Shown here piece after piece: positions 32,764 through 40,558 of a stretch of DNA of 43,275 bases (positions are counted from its first letter, which is position 1; the number at the start of each line of letters is the position of its first letter). A model generated the notes under the pieces. That model saw only the letters and a program-made list of their open reading frames with translations. It was not told where the DNA came from and did not search any database. This DNA comes from an uncultured Chryseobacterium sp. (lineage in GTDB: Bacteria > Bacteroidota > Bacteroidia > Flavobacteriales > Weeksellaceae), in the NCBI RefSeq assembly GCF_913776365.1, contig NZ_CAJYMO010000310.1, forward strand, positions 1 to 43,275, read 5' to 3'. A program made the translations under genes and the position numbers.

Positions 32764-32924
32764 GTTTTACTTTTAGATTTTCTCAAATATAATAAAACTA
32801 ATCCACTTCAATGACGGCCGGCAAAAACCGCACATCTGTTTGATTTACAAAATTTTACTTATGACCCTATTCTGTTCCTAGAGATCTCAGGCGTCTGATA
32901 AACGATTCTGAACCCCATTTTTGC

Positions 32925-32932
32925 TAACTTTG
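32925..32932 (+). promoter_or_regulatory. -7 element before pepT
   Basis: TAACTTTG is an exact TAnnTTTG match 18 bp before the pepT ATG. No clear TTTG was found at the expected distance. Confidence 0.5.
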
Positions 32933-32949
32933 CTAAAATTTAACAAACA

Positions 32950-34197
32950 ATGAGTACAACAGAATTCAGCCCTTTGTGGAAAGAAAAATTGCTGAACCGT
33001 TTTCTTGCGTATGTAAAGATCTATTCTACCAGTGATGCGGAAAGTGAAACCACACCTTCTACAGAAAGACAATGGGATATCGCCAAATACATTACCGAAG
33101 AACTGAAAACCATCGGCCTGGAAGAAGTGTCTATTGACGAGCACGGCTACATCATGGGCTACATTCCTTCCAATCTGGAGGTTCAGGATCAGCCGACCAT
33201 CGGGTTTATTTCGCATTATGATACTTCCCCCGATTTCAGCGGTGAAAATGTAAAACCGCAGGTCTGGGAAAATTATGACGGAAACGACCTGGTACTGAAC
33301 CAAACCACAGGCTTCACCCTTTCCCCGTCCAAATTCGAGAGCCTGAAAAAATATACCGGCCAGACCCTGATTACCACCGACGGAAACACTCTCCTGGGCG
33401 CCGATGACAAGGCAGGCTGCGCAGAAATCGTAACGGCGGCAGAATTCCTGATGGCCCATCCCGAAATCAAACATGCCAGAATTGCTGTAGGATTTACCCC
33501 GGACGAAGAAATCGGGAGAGGTGCCCATAAATTCGATGTGGCTAAATTCGGTGCCGCTTTTGCCTATACCATGGACGGCGGGGAAGTCGGCGAGCTGGAA
33601 TATGAAAACTTCAACGCTGCAGGTGCTGTGGTGAAAATCCACGGACTGAGTGTTCACCCGGGTTATGCATACGGAAAAATGGTGAACGCTGCCCTGCTGG
33701 CTTCCGAATTTGCCCAGATGCTTCCAGCCAACGAAACCCCGGCTACGACAAAAGGCTTTGACGGATTTTATCATTTGATGGATCTGAATGCGGATATTTC
33801 CGAAGCTAAGCTGCAGTACATCATCCGTGACCATGATGAGGAAAAGTTTGAAGCCCGGAAGAAATTCATGCTGGAAAAAGTGGCTGAATTCAATCAGAAA
33901 CATGGCGAGGGAACTGCTGAAATTGAGATTAAAGAGCAGTACAGAAACATGAAGCAGCAGTTTGAAGGCAAGATGCACATCATAGATCTTGCTGCCCAAG
34001 CGATGAAAGAGGCGGGAATTGAACCGAAAATCAAAGCCATCCGCGGAGGAACTGACGGTGCCCAGCTATCGTATATGGGGCTGCCCTGCCCGAATATTTT
34101 CGCCGGCGGGATCAATTTCCACGGGCCGTACGAATATGTAGCCCTGGAGAGTATGGAGAAAGCAGTGGAAGTGATCATCAATATCGTGAAAGCCTAA
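32950..34197 (+). CDS. pepT: Peptidase T (tripeptide aminopeptidase)
   Basis: A 415-aa M20B metallopeptidase that removes the N-terminal residue from tripeptides. Metal-site residues: H89-x-D91 (ISHYDTSPDFSG), D152 (LLGADDKAG) and E186/E187 (GFTPDEEIGRG). The dimerisation and C-terminal parts are complete (IRGGTDGAQLSYMGLPCPN; then HGPYEYVALESMEKAVEVI). Length is standard. A second, diverged copy of its last 17 codons lies at 35002-35055. Confidence 0.95.
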   Translation: MSTTEFSPLWKEKLLNRFLAYVKIYSTSDAESETTPSTERQWDIAKYITEELKTIGLEEVSIDEHGYIMGYIPSNLEVQDQPTIGFISHYDTSPDFSGENVKPQVWENYDGNDLVLNQTTGFTLSPSKFESLKKYTGQTLITTDGNTLLGADDKAGCAEIVTAAEFLMAHPEIKHARIAVGFTPDEEIGRGAHKFDVAKFGAAFAYTMDGGEVGELEYENFNAAGAVVKIHGLSVHPGYAYGKMVNAALLASEFAQMLPANETPATTKGFDGFYHLMDLNADISEAKLQYIIRDHDEEKFEARKKFMLEKVAEFNQKHGEGTAEIEIKEQYRNMKQQFEGKMHIIDLAAQAMKEAGIEPKIKAIRGGTDGAQLSYMGLPCPNIFAGGINFHGPYEYVALESMEKAVEVIINIVKA

Positions 34198-34217
34198 ACT
34201 GATTTTAAGTTATAGAC

Positions 34218-34242
34218 AAAGCCGGCCTTTCATGCCGGCTTT
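34218..34242. terminator. Terminator between pepT and the DUF3592-like gene
   Basis: AAAGCCGGC (34218-34226), 7-nt loop, GCCGGCTTT (34234-34242), then more T. Works for the plus strand and probably the minus strand too. Confidence 0.88.
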
Positions 34243-34244
34243 TT

Positions 34245-34607
34245 TCAATATTTCCGGTGCAGTTCCGTTATGGAATACTGAGGATTCCTGATGGAATATT
34301 TGATTCCGACAGAGTCTCCCTCTTGTTTGTCACTATCATCCGGTACCGATTCATGGCATTCAAATACAACGCCCTTCACGGAATATCTTACTTCAATCCA
34401 CCGTCCGTTGTTACGTCTTGTTTCCGTAATGAATCCTTTTGTAAAACCGGGATTTTTGTTGATTTCATTTATCTCTTCAATTTTTTTAACTGTCAGGTGA
34501 CGGACGAAAAGAAACAGTGAACCTAGTATAACGCCCATCGCTAAAGCAAACTGGAGATACTCTTTCAACGTAATTTTAGGTTTTTTGGCTTTCTTTTTCC
34601 TTTTCAT
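34245..34607 (-). CDS. Small single-TM protein, DUF3592-like
   Basis: 120 aa from the ATG at 34607. Basic N-terminus (KRKKKAKKPK), one membrane segment (about residues 20-40), then a soluble beta domain: GFITETRRNNGRWIEVRYSV, VVFECHESVPDD and GDSVGIKYSIRNPQYS, which resembles DUF3592 by pattern. Divergent from the double-glycine peptide gene across 112 bp, inside the segment between pepT and the duplicated pepT tail. Immunity or accessory function for the peptide is conceivable but unsupported. Confidence 0.65.
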   Translation of the reverse strand: MKRKKKAKKPKITLKEYLQFALAMGVILGSLFLFVRHLTVKKIEEINEINKNPGFTKGFITETRRNNGRWIEVRYSVKGVVFECHESVPDDSDKQEGDSVGIKYSIRNPQYSITELHRKY

Positions 34608-34631
34608 AAACTTCAGCAAAAATAAGGATAT

Positions 34632-34646
34632 AACTTTGTCAAAGTT
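34632..34646. repeat. 15-bp palindrome, left copy
   Basis: AACTTTGTCAAAGTT; perfect 7-bp arms around one base. Lies upstream of the double-glycine peptide gene; a near-identical copy lies just after that gene. Confidence 0.6.
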
Positions 34647-34719
34647 TTAAAAAAACCTGCTGATTTACAAATTATTCATAATATTGCAGGACACCCTATA
34701 AATCCAAAACTTATTTATT

Positions 34720-34971
34720 ATGAAAAGCATGAAAAAATTATCAAGGAAAGAACTGTCTTCCCTGTCAGGAGCAGGCGGTTCAGGATGCCATACCAACGGT
34801 GATTCCGCTTATTGCTGGACCGACTGTGAATGTGCTTTCGGAAAGGCCTGTGAACTGAATGACGACGGCAATCCGGGATCCTGTGTTGCAGCAGGCGGCG
34901 GTCCCGGCGGCGGCGGACCTTACTGTCCGTCCGGAGATCCGAGATGTACAGACCAGCCGGCCCCTTATTAA
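34720..34971 (+). CDS. Double-glycine-leader, eight-cysteine secreted peptide (bacteriocin-like)
   Basis: 83 aa. A leader of about 20 residues (MKSMKKLSRKELSSLSGAGG) with the KLSRKEL-SxLSGxG pattern of Bacteroidota GG-leader peptides. The mature part has cysteines at 23, 32, 36, 38, 44, 55, 69 and 76, a Gly-rich linker (59-66) and a Pro-rich end. Known: GG leaders are removed by C39-type ABC transporters, and several such Bacteroidota peptides kill relatives. No C39 transporter or modification enzyme is in the window. It could be a bacteriocin, a signalling peptide or an uncharacterised RiPP precursor. An alternative start is the second Met (residue 4). Confidence 0.72.
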   Translation: MKSMKKLSRKELSSLSGAGGSGCHTNGDSAYCWTDCECAFGKACELNDDGNPGSCVAAGGGPGGGGPYCPSGDPRCTDQPAPY

Positions 34972-34979
34972 ACCAAAAA

Positions 34980-34994
34980 AACTTTGTCAAAGTC
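34980..34994. repeat. 15-bp palindrome, right copy
   Basis: AACTTTGTCAAAGTC, one base different from the copy at 34632-34646. It begins 8 bp after the peptide stop codon and ends 7 bp before the pepT remnant. Confidence 0.6.
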
Positions 34995-35001
34995 TTGAAC
35001 T

Positions 35002-35055
35002 CTGGAAAGTATGGAGAAAGCCATGGAGGTAATTGTGAATATTGTTAAAACATAA
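35002..35055 (+). pseudogene. pepT: Remnant of a second pepT 3' end
   Basis: Reads LESMEKAMEVIVNIVKT then stop, against LESMEKAVEVIINIVKA at the end of intact pepT (14 of 17 residues identical). At DNA level about 13 of 57 bases differ, mostly third positions, so the copies diverged as coding sequence before this one was cut off. Similarity stops abruptly upstream at 35002. Its own terminator follows at 35074. It is too short to be functional. Confidence 0.85.
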
Positions 35056-35073
35056 ACCTTAACATACAGGTAG

Positions 35074-35100
35074 AAAACCAGCTCAATTGAGCTGGTTTTT
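35074..35100 (+). terminator. Perfect palindromic terminator after the pepT remnant
   Basis: AAAACCAGCTCA (35074-35085) with the mirrored half ATTGAGCTGGTTTT (35086-35099), then T. Likely the original terminator of the displaced pepT. Confidence 0.85.
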
Positions 35101-35304
35101 GAATATCTAAATTTACTTAAGTAGCTGATAGCAATTAGCTTTTTGCTATTGGCTTTAAAATCAGAATTTTAAAATTCAAAAACGTATTATTAAATTATTT
35201 TAAATGGTGGATTCAACCTATAAATCCAACATTATAAAATATCCCAATTTTTTTATAAATTAATGGTCTGTTTTTTGAAAACATTTAAAATAAAAAAATT
35301 TAAA

Positions 35305-35592
35305 ATGAAAAAGAGATTATATTCAGTCGCCGTGATTCTTTTGTTTGGAATCGGCATATCAGCACAAAAAACCAATTCAGTAAAGCAGGAAATAAAAAAA
35401 GATGCTAAATCAGTAGGCAAGGCTGCTAAAGATGGCGCAGAATGGACCGGCAAAACAGCTGAAAAAGGGTATAATGCTACCAAAAAAGGAGTAAAAGACG
35501 CAGCGAAATGGACTGAGAAAACAGCCAAGAAGGGAGCAAATGCAGTAGATAAAACGTATCAGAATACAAAAGCTGATATCAAAAAGGATTAA
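35305..35592 (+). CDS. Small secreted LEA-like repeat protein
   Basis: 95 aa from the ATG at 35305 (upstream extension to 35263 is Lys/Phe-rich and unlikely). Signal peptide ends GIGISAQ. The mature part is Lys/Ala/Thr-rich with an 11-residue-like rhythm: SVGKAAKDGAEWTGKTAEKG, then KKGVKDAAKWTEKTAKKGAN, resembling group 3 LEA or hydrophilin proteins that form amphipathic helices on drying or stress. Envelope-located desiccation or osmotic protection is an inference. Single gene with terminator. Confidence 0.75.
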   Translation: MKKRLYSVAVILLFGIGISAQKTNSVKQEIKKDAKSVGKAAKDGAEWTGKTAEKGYNATKKGVKDAAKWTEKTAKKGANAVDKTYQNTKADIKKD

Positions 35593-35611
35593 TCCCGAAA
35601 AAAAATAAGAT

Positions 35612-35643
35612 AAAAAAACCACCGCCATTGCAGTGGTTTTTTT
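35612..35643 (+). terminator. Bidirectional terminator
   Basis: AAAAAAACCAC (35612-35622), 10-nt loop, GTGGTTTTTTT (35633-35643), between converging LEA-like gene and thiL. Confidence 0.85.
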
Positions 35644-35666
35644 CTGTATGAGTATGAAAGGAATAC

Positions 35667-36728
35667 CTATTCCTGCTGATTCCCCAAAAAAGCATCCCAA
35701 CCCTGGGCCGTCAATGCGACCAATTGGTTCGAGCCTCTGGCCACCATAAAATTACCGTCTTCTTTCTCAACGGCATGGCCGATGATGGTGAAATCCGGAT
35801 GGTTTTTGATCTTATCGAAATCGTTCGGTGAAATGGTAAACAGCAGCTCGTAATCTTCACCGCCGCTCAGTGCCGTCACTACCGGGTTCAGGTTCATTTC
35901 ATCTGCTGTGGAGATGGTAAGGCTGTCCATCGGTATTTTTTCCTCATATAACCGGAAGCCTACTTTTGACTGATCCGAAAGATGAAGGATTTCCGAAGCA
36001 AGACCGTCTGAGATGTCGATCATGGAAGTAGGCCTGATCCCCAGTTCTGCCAGAATTCCTTTGATATCGGTTCTCGCTTCCGGCTTCAGCTGTCTTTCGA
36101 GGATATAATCATAGCCTTCCATTTCAGGCTGCATGTTCGGATCTGCCAGGAAGACCGCGTGTTCCCGCTCCAGGATCTGCAGCCCCATATAGGCACCGCC
36201 CAGATCTCCGGTAACCACCAGCAGATCGTTTGGTTGGGCACCGTTCCTTTTGACGATATTTTCTTCATTTTCAATTCCGACAGCAGTAATGCTCATCACA
36301 AGACCGGCATTGGAGCTCGTTGTATCACCGCCGATCAGGTCGACTTTATACCTTTGGCAGGCCGCCTGTATCCCGGCATAGATTTCTTCCAGGGCTTCTA
36401 CCGGAAAACGGTTGGAAACTGCCAGGGAAACCAGGATCTGCGCAGGAGTGGCATTCATTGCGGCAATATCGCTAAGGTTTACCACCACTGCTTTATAGCC
36501 TAAATGCTTCAGCGGAACGTAACCCAGGTTAAAGTGCACGCCTTCAGCCAGCATATCGGTTGTCAGGACTACCCTTTTATTTTCAGGGCGAATCACGGCA
36601 GCGTCATCCCCTATTCCCAGTTCCGAAGTTTCGTTGGCCAGCGGAAAATGTTCCGTCAGATGCTTAATCAACCCGAATTCTCCCAGTTTGGAAATCGGCG
36701 TCAGTTCAGGTTCTTTATCTTCAAACAT
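35667..36728 (-). CDS. thiL: Thiamine-phosphate kinase
   Basis: A 353-aa ATP-dependent kinase converting thiamine phosphate to thiamine diphosphate. AIRS/PurM-like fold with ELGIGDDAAVIRPEN (38-52), GDTTSSNAGLVMSITAVG and SMIDISDGLASEI; all ThiL metal/nucleotide Asp residues look present. Length is normal. A 7-bp tandem repeat occupies the spacer just before the ATG. Confidence 0.95.
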   Translation of the reverse strand: MFEDKEPELTPISKLGEFGLIKHLTEHFPLANETSELGIGDDAAVIRPENKRVVLTTDMLAEGVHFNLGYVPLKHLGYKAVVVNLSDIAAMNATPAQILVSLAVSNRFPVEALEEIYAGIQAACQRYKVDLIGGDTTSSNAGLVMSITAVGIENEENIVKRNGAQPNDLLVVTGDLGGAYMGLQILEREHAVFLADPNMQPEMEGYDYILERQLKPEARTDIKGILAELGIRPTSMIDISDGLASEILHLSDQSKVGFRLYEEKIPMDSLTISTADEMNLNPVVTALSGGEDYELLFTISPNDFDKIKNHPDFTIIGHAVEKEDGNFMVARGSNQLVALTAQGWDAFLGNQQE

Positions 36729-36738
36729 ATCTTTTTTT

Positions 36739-36794
36739 ATGAGTAATGAGTAATGAGTAATGAGTAATGAGTAATGAGTAATGGGTGATAAGTG
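36739..36794. repeat. 7-bp tandem repeat (ATGAGTA x6 plus two decayed units)
   Basis: Six exact ATGAGTA units (36739-36780) followed by ATGGGTG and ATAAGTG. Located 11 bp before the thiL start, between thiL and the thioesterase gene. A unit length of 7 is prone to slippage and would change promoter-to-start spacing. Confidence 0.9.
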
Positions 36795-36851
36795 ATCCTG
36801 TGGCTGGCTTAATCACCAATCATCAATTATCATTTATCAATCGTCATTTAT

Positions 36852-37346
36852 TTATTTAGCAAATGCTGCCGGATCTGTATTTTCCGGGCGGAAAGGCAGT
36901 TTTTTGAAATCTTCCCGGGTTAAAACAGCTGTTTCAGGGGATTTGTATTTGTTGATCGCTTCCACCACATCATCCGGTGGCGTGGTCATTTTTCTGAGCA
37001 TGGTATCGATCCATACGCCTGTTGCCTCTGCCGTGGCACAGTGTTCCCCGTTAGGCGTATAAAATTTATGGACAAAACGGTAGATGGAACAATCGTCGGC
37101 ACAGGCATCGATTTCCAGGCTTACGATAACCGTCTGGTCGGCAAATATTTCCTTGAAAAAAGAAAACCGCTCATGCATGATGACCGGGCCGATGCCCCAG
37201 CGGCTCATCTGGGTAACGCCCATTTTTTCCTGTTTCATAAAGGCCATTCTCGTCTGGGCACAATACTGCACATAAGATGAGTTGGCCAGATGTTTATTGG
37301 CATCAAGATCGCTCCAGCGCACTTCGAAGGTATGGTAGAATATCAT
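36852..37346 (-). CDS. Acyl-CoA thioesterase, 4HBT hotdog family
   Basis: 164 aa. Single hotdog domain starting FEVRWSDLDANKHLANSSYVQY, with the catalytic-type Asp15 in DxDANKH, followed by the long central helix (CAQTRMAFMKQEK) and strands VSLEIDACADDCSIYRFVHKF. Such YbgC/FadM-like enzymes hydrolyse acyl-CoA; the specific substrate cannot be told. Lies upstream of thiL in the same direction but separated by the tandem repeat (123 bp). Confidence 0.88.
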   Translation of the reverse strand: MIFYHTFEVRWSDLDANKHLANSSYVQYCAQTRMAFMKQEKMGVTQMSRWGIGPVIMHERFSFFKEIFADQTVIVSLEIDACADDCSIYRFVHKFYTPNGEHCATAEATGVWIDTMLRKMTTPPDDVVEAINKYKSPETAVLTREDFKKLPFRPENTDPAAFAK

Positions 37347-37614
37347 TTAAACTTTGTTTTACAGATGAACTTCAATTTTCCCGCAAAATTTTTCACTTCT
37401 CTTTTAACTCATAGAAACAGCATAATTCTGAAAATCTTTGATTTTCCTTTTCTGTGATCTGAATTATACACAGCTTAAGTGACTAAAATCTTATGTGCCT
37501 GATGGGTTAAAAAGCTTTTGTGACTTTTGTGGTTATCATTTCCCGGTTTAATCGAAAAATTACATTCTTCAAAATTACTCAAATAAGATGGTTTATAAAA
37601 ATTGTAGTTTTGCA

Positions 37615-37622
37615 AAAATAAT
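37615..37622 (+). promoter_or_regulatory. -7 element before the flavoprotein gene
   Basis: TAGTTTTG, an exact TAnnTTTG match, 23 bp before the ATG at 37645. It supports that start over the in-frame ATG at 37588. Confidence 0.45.
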
Positions 37623-37644
37623 CTTGAGCATAAGATTACACCCT

Positions 37645-38847
37645 ATGAAGCAAATTATCATTATCGGAGGAGGTGCTGCCGGATTTTTCTGTGCAGCCAA
37701 CCTGGACGAAACCCAATATAAGATTACCATTCTCGAGCAGAATTCGGATGTTCTCCAGAAAGTAAAGATTTCCGGAGGCGGCCGCTGCAATGTTACCCAT
37801 GCCTGTTTCGACCCGCGGGAATTGGTTCAGTTTTATCCCAGGGGAAATAAGGAACTGCTCAGCGTATTTACCAAATTTCAGCCGGGCGACACGATGGATT
37901 GGTTTGAGCAGAGAAATATTGCCTTAAAAATAGAAAACGACAACCGCGTTTTTCCGGAAAGCAATTCTTCCCAGAGCATCATCAATGCCATGCTGAATGA
38001 AACTCAACAGAAAAAAGCGGAGGTAAAAACCAGGTGTTCCGTAAAAGAAATTCAAAAAAGAGACGAAGGATACCTGGTAAAAACAAGCTTGGAGGATTTT
38101 GAAGCGGACGTTGTGATCTACACTACCGGAAGTTCTCCGAAATCCCTTAAAATGATCGAAAACCTGGGACATAAGATAGTGGATCTGGTACCTTCCCTTT
38201 TTACCTTCAACATTAAGGACGATTTGCTGAAAGACCTGGCCGGGACCAGTTTTGAAATGGCCGAAACCTCCATTCCTAAACTTAAAACTGAAGAAAGCGG
38301 GCCGCTGCTGATTACCCATTGGGGCCTGTCGGGACCGGCGATCCTGAAGATTTCCGCCTGGGAAGCGATCAATTTAGCGAAAGTGAAATATAATTTTGAA
38401 ATTGAAGTGAATTTCATTTCCAAAGATACGGAAGATGCAGAAGCGCTGTTTCAGCAGTTCAGACAGTCCAATCCGAAAAAAACGATCGGGCAGTCGAAAA
38501 TTTTTGATATCACCAACCGCTTCTGGCAGAGGATTTTGGAAGTTTCTAAAGTAGATCTTAACAAGCAGGTAGCCAATCTTTCCGGCAAGGAAATGCAGGC
38601 CATTATTGAAAACTTATGCCGAAAGAAGTTTCAGGTAACCGGAAAATCGACATTCAAAGATGAGTTCGTCACCGCCGGAGGAGTGGATTTAAAGGAAATC
38701 AACTTTAAAAACATGGCTTCCAAGATTTTACCCGATTTCTACATCGCCGGAGAAGTGCTGAACATCGACGCTGTGACGGGAGGATTTAATTTCCAGGCGT
38801 GCTGGAGCGAAGCATGGCTGATCGCGCAGGATCTCAATACGAAATGA
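37645..38847 (+). CDS. NAD(P)/FAD-dependent oxidoreductase, YhiN/HI0933-like flavoprotein
   Basis: 400 aa. The FAD-binding Rossmann motif is GGGAAG (residues 8-13, in MKQIIIIGGGAAGFFCAANL). YhiN/HI0933 signatures: KISGGGRCNVTH, RVFPESNSSQSIINAM, THWGLSGPAILKIS and, near the end, EVLNIDAVTGGFNFQACWSEAWLIA. The family reaction is unknown; some relatives act in reductive chemistry on quinones or bile acids. Single gene with a clear -7 element just upstream. Confidence 0.9.
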   Translation: MKQIIIIGGGAAGFFCAANLDETQYKITILEQNSDVLQKVKISGGGRCNVTHACFDPRELVQFYPRGNKELLSVFTKFQPGDTMDWFEQRNIALKIENDNRVFPESNSSQSIINAMLNETQQKKAEVKTRCSVKEIQKRDEGYLVKTSLEDFEADVVIYTTGSSPKSLKMIENLGHKIVDLVPSLFTFNIKDDLLKDLAGTSFEMAETSIPKLKTEESGPLLITHWGLSGPAILKISAWEAINLAKVKYNFEIEVNFISKDTEDAEALFQQFRQSNPKKTIGQSKIFDITNRFWQRILEVSKVDLNKQVANLSGKEMQAIIENLCRKKFQVTGKSTFKDEFVTAGGVDLKEINFKNMASKILPDFYIAGEVLNIDAVTGGFNFQACWSEAWLIAQDLNTK

Positions 38848-38939
38848 TTTAACACCAATGGCACGGATATCTTCACGGATAACACCATATCATTTGTAAG
38901 AAAATTTGCGACATTTGTGTTTAAAAACTCCCGGATTTC

Positions 38940-39578
38940 ATGCTTTTAACCAGAAGAAACACCTCCAATATCTTAAAAATCCTTTTCATTATTGGATTCG
39001 GGTATTTCTTCTGGCTGATGCTGAAAATTACGCTGGAATATATTCCGCTGAGAGCGGATGCCGGCTTCCTGATGATCAAACAGACGGAAGTTACGCAACG
39101 CCCGGAATACCTCTGCTTCTTCTACACCCATGTCTATACCAGCATTCTGGTATTGCTCAGCGGGTTTTTAGCCATCCTCAGAAAAGATTTCGGGATAAAA
39201 AATTTTCACCGGACCACAGGAAAGCTGTACGTCTTTCTAATCCTTTTTCTCGCCGCCCCATCAGGAATCTACATGGGAATTTTTGCCAATGGCGGATTGT
39301 TTTCTAAAATTTCCTTTGTTCTTCTGGGCGGGCTGTGGTGGTTTTCAACGTATAAGGCCTACCAGCTGGCCCGGCAGGAAAAATTTGAAGCACACAAAGC
39401 ATGGATGTGGCGGAGTTTTGCGTTCACGGTTTCTGCACTTACCCTGAGAATGTGGAAAGTATCCCTTGTTTACCTGCTGCATCCCGATCCGATGGACCTG
39501 TACAGGATCATTGCCTGGCTAAGCTGGATCCCGAATATTGTGCTCGTTGAATATCTCATTGCAAAAAAATACCTTTAG
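38940..39578 (+). CDS. DUF2306 membrane protein
   Basis: 212 aa, about six hydrophobic segments. The DUF2306 pattern of conserved His/Arg is seen: THVYTSILVLLSGFLAI, NFHRTTGKLYVFLILFLAAPSG and EAHKAWMWRSFAFTVSALTLRMWK. The paired His residues on membrane helices suggest haem or metal binding like cytochrome b561-type proteins, but this is unproven. Inner membrane. No operon partner is obvious; the YARHG lipoprotein follows 60 bp later. Confidence 0.85.
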   Translation: MLLTRRNTSNILKILFIIGFGYFFWLMLKITLEYIPLRADAGFLMIKQTEVTQRPEYLCFFYTHVYTSILVLLSGFLAILRKDFGIKNFHRTTGKLYVFLILFLAAPSGIYMGIFANGGLFSKISFVLLGGLWWFSTYKAYQLARQEKFEAHKAWMWRSFAFTVSALTLRMWKVSLVYLLHPDPMDLYRIIAWLSWIPNIVLVEYLIAKKYL

Positions 39579-39638
39579 ACCTTATTAATTCCTGTTATTT
39601 TTACGATCTTTAATTTCTGTAACCCCATCAGATCACAC

Positions 39639-40553
39639 ATGAAAAATTTACCATTAGCATCGCTTTTCCTATTGGCCCTGGCTTTACTCGGCTGTAAAAA
39701 AGAATCAGGAGAAACCCGGCCGGCCCAAAATAATACCGCCCGGAAAAATACTGCTGCTGCCCCGGAAATATACAGGGAATATTACGGAATCTATATGGGC
39801 GACTTTGCCGGAACGGAGATGATTACCCCTGAAATCGGGGAAGCTTATGAAGGAGACGTTTATAAAAAACTCTCACTGAAGATCAACAGGATTACCAAAG
39901 ACAGTGTATACGGACAAACCATTCTAGACGGAAACCAGCGGCCGTTCCGGGGCATTTTCAATAATGCCACGAAATCTTTTGTATTGGATGAGCCGGGGAC
40001 GGACAAGACCGACGGAAGGTTTGAAGTAAAGCTTTCCAAAGACAGCCTGACCGGAAAATGGACTGCCTTCACGAAAACTGCCGTAAAAGCACCCCTGAAG
40101 AACGTAAAACTAGCAAAACAGGAATTTGTCTATAATCCTAATTTTATGCTGGATGAAAACTCCGACCTCATCGACTGGGAAAACCCGAGAAATTTTGTAG
40201 AAAAATATACCGATGAGGAAACCGGCAAAACGGAAAACTTTACCGCCTCCAAGAACAGGATTGCGTCCGATGCCGTTTTCAGAATCAATGCTTCCCGGCA
40301 GAAACTCTCTGAAAAAGACCTGAAAAATCTACGGAAACTTGACCTGGAAATCATTAAAAACTCAGTTTTTGCCAGACATGGTTATTCCTTTAAAAAAGCA
40401 ACCTACAGGAATTTCTTTGAGCAGACCGACTGGTATATTCCCGTTTCTGCCAATGTAGACCAGGACCTCTCTCCCATGGAAAAAGAGAATGTTGCCCTGC
40501 TGAACCGATTTATCAAATATGCCGAAGACAAATACGACAGCTTCGGAAGATAA
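39639..40553 (+). CDS. YARHG-domain lipoprotein
   Basis: 304 aa. Lipobox ALLGC with Cys19. A low-complexity linker (about 22-45), a central beta region (about 48-170; YYGIYMGDFAGTEMI, SLKINRITKDSVYGQTIL, GIFNNATKSFVL) and a C-terminal YARHG domain (about 225-300; NSVFARHGYSFKKATYRNFFEQTDWY). YARHG domains occur in envelope proteins and are thought to bind peptidoglycan or other extracellular ligands; not established. Confidence 0.86.
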   Translation: MKNLPLASLFLLALALLGCKKESGETRPAQNNTARKNTAAAPEIYREYYGIYMGDFAGTEMITPEIGEAYEGDVYKKLSLKINRITKDSVYGQTILDGNQRPFRGIFNNATKSFVLDEPGTDKTDGRFEVKLSKDSLTGKWTAFTKTAVKAPLKNVKLAKQEFVYNPNFMLDENSDLIDWENPRNFVEKYTDEETGKTENFTASKNRIASDAVFRINASRQKLSEKDLKNLRKLDLEIIKNSVFARHGYSFKKATYRNFFEQTDWYIPVSANVDQDLSPMEKENVALLNRFIKYAEDKYDSFGR

Positions 40554-40558
40554 TACAA

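Noticed and set aside
32887..33999. Long minus-strand frame (370 codons) opposite pepT
   Set aside because: pepT on the plus strand is complete with all metal ligands; the antisense product has no recognisable domain.
36739..36794. Possible small CRISPR-like array
   Set aside because: Units are 7 bp and contiguous without spacers; it is a simple tandem repeat.
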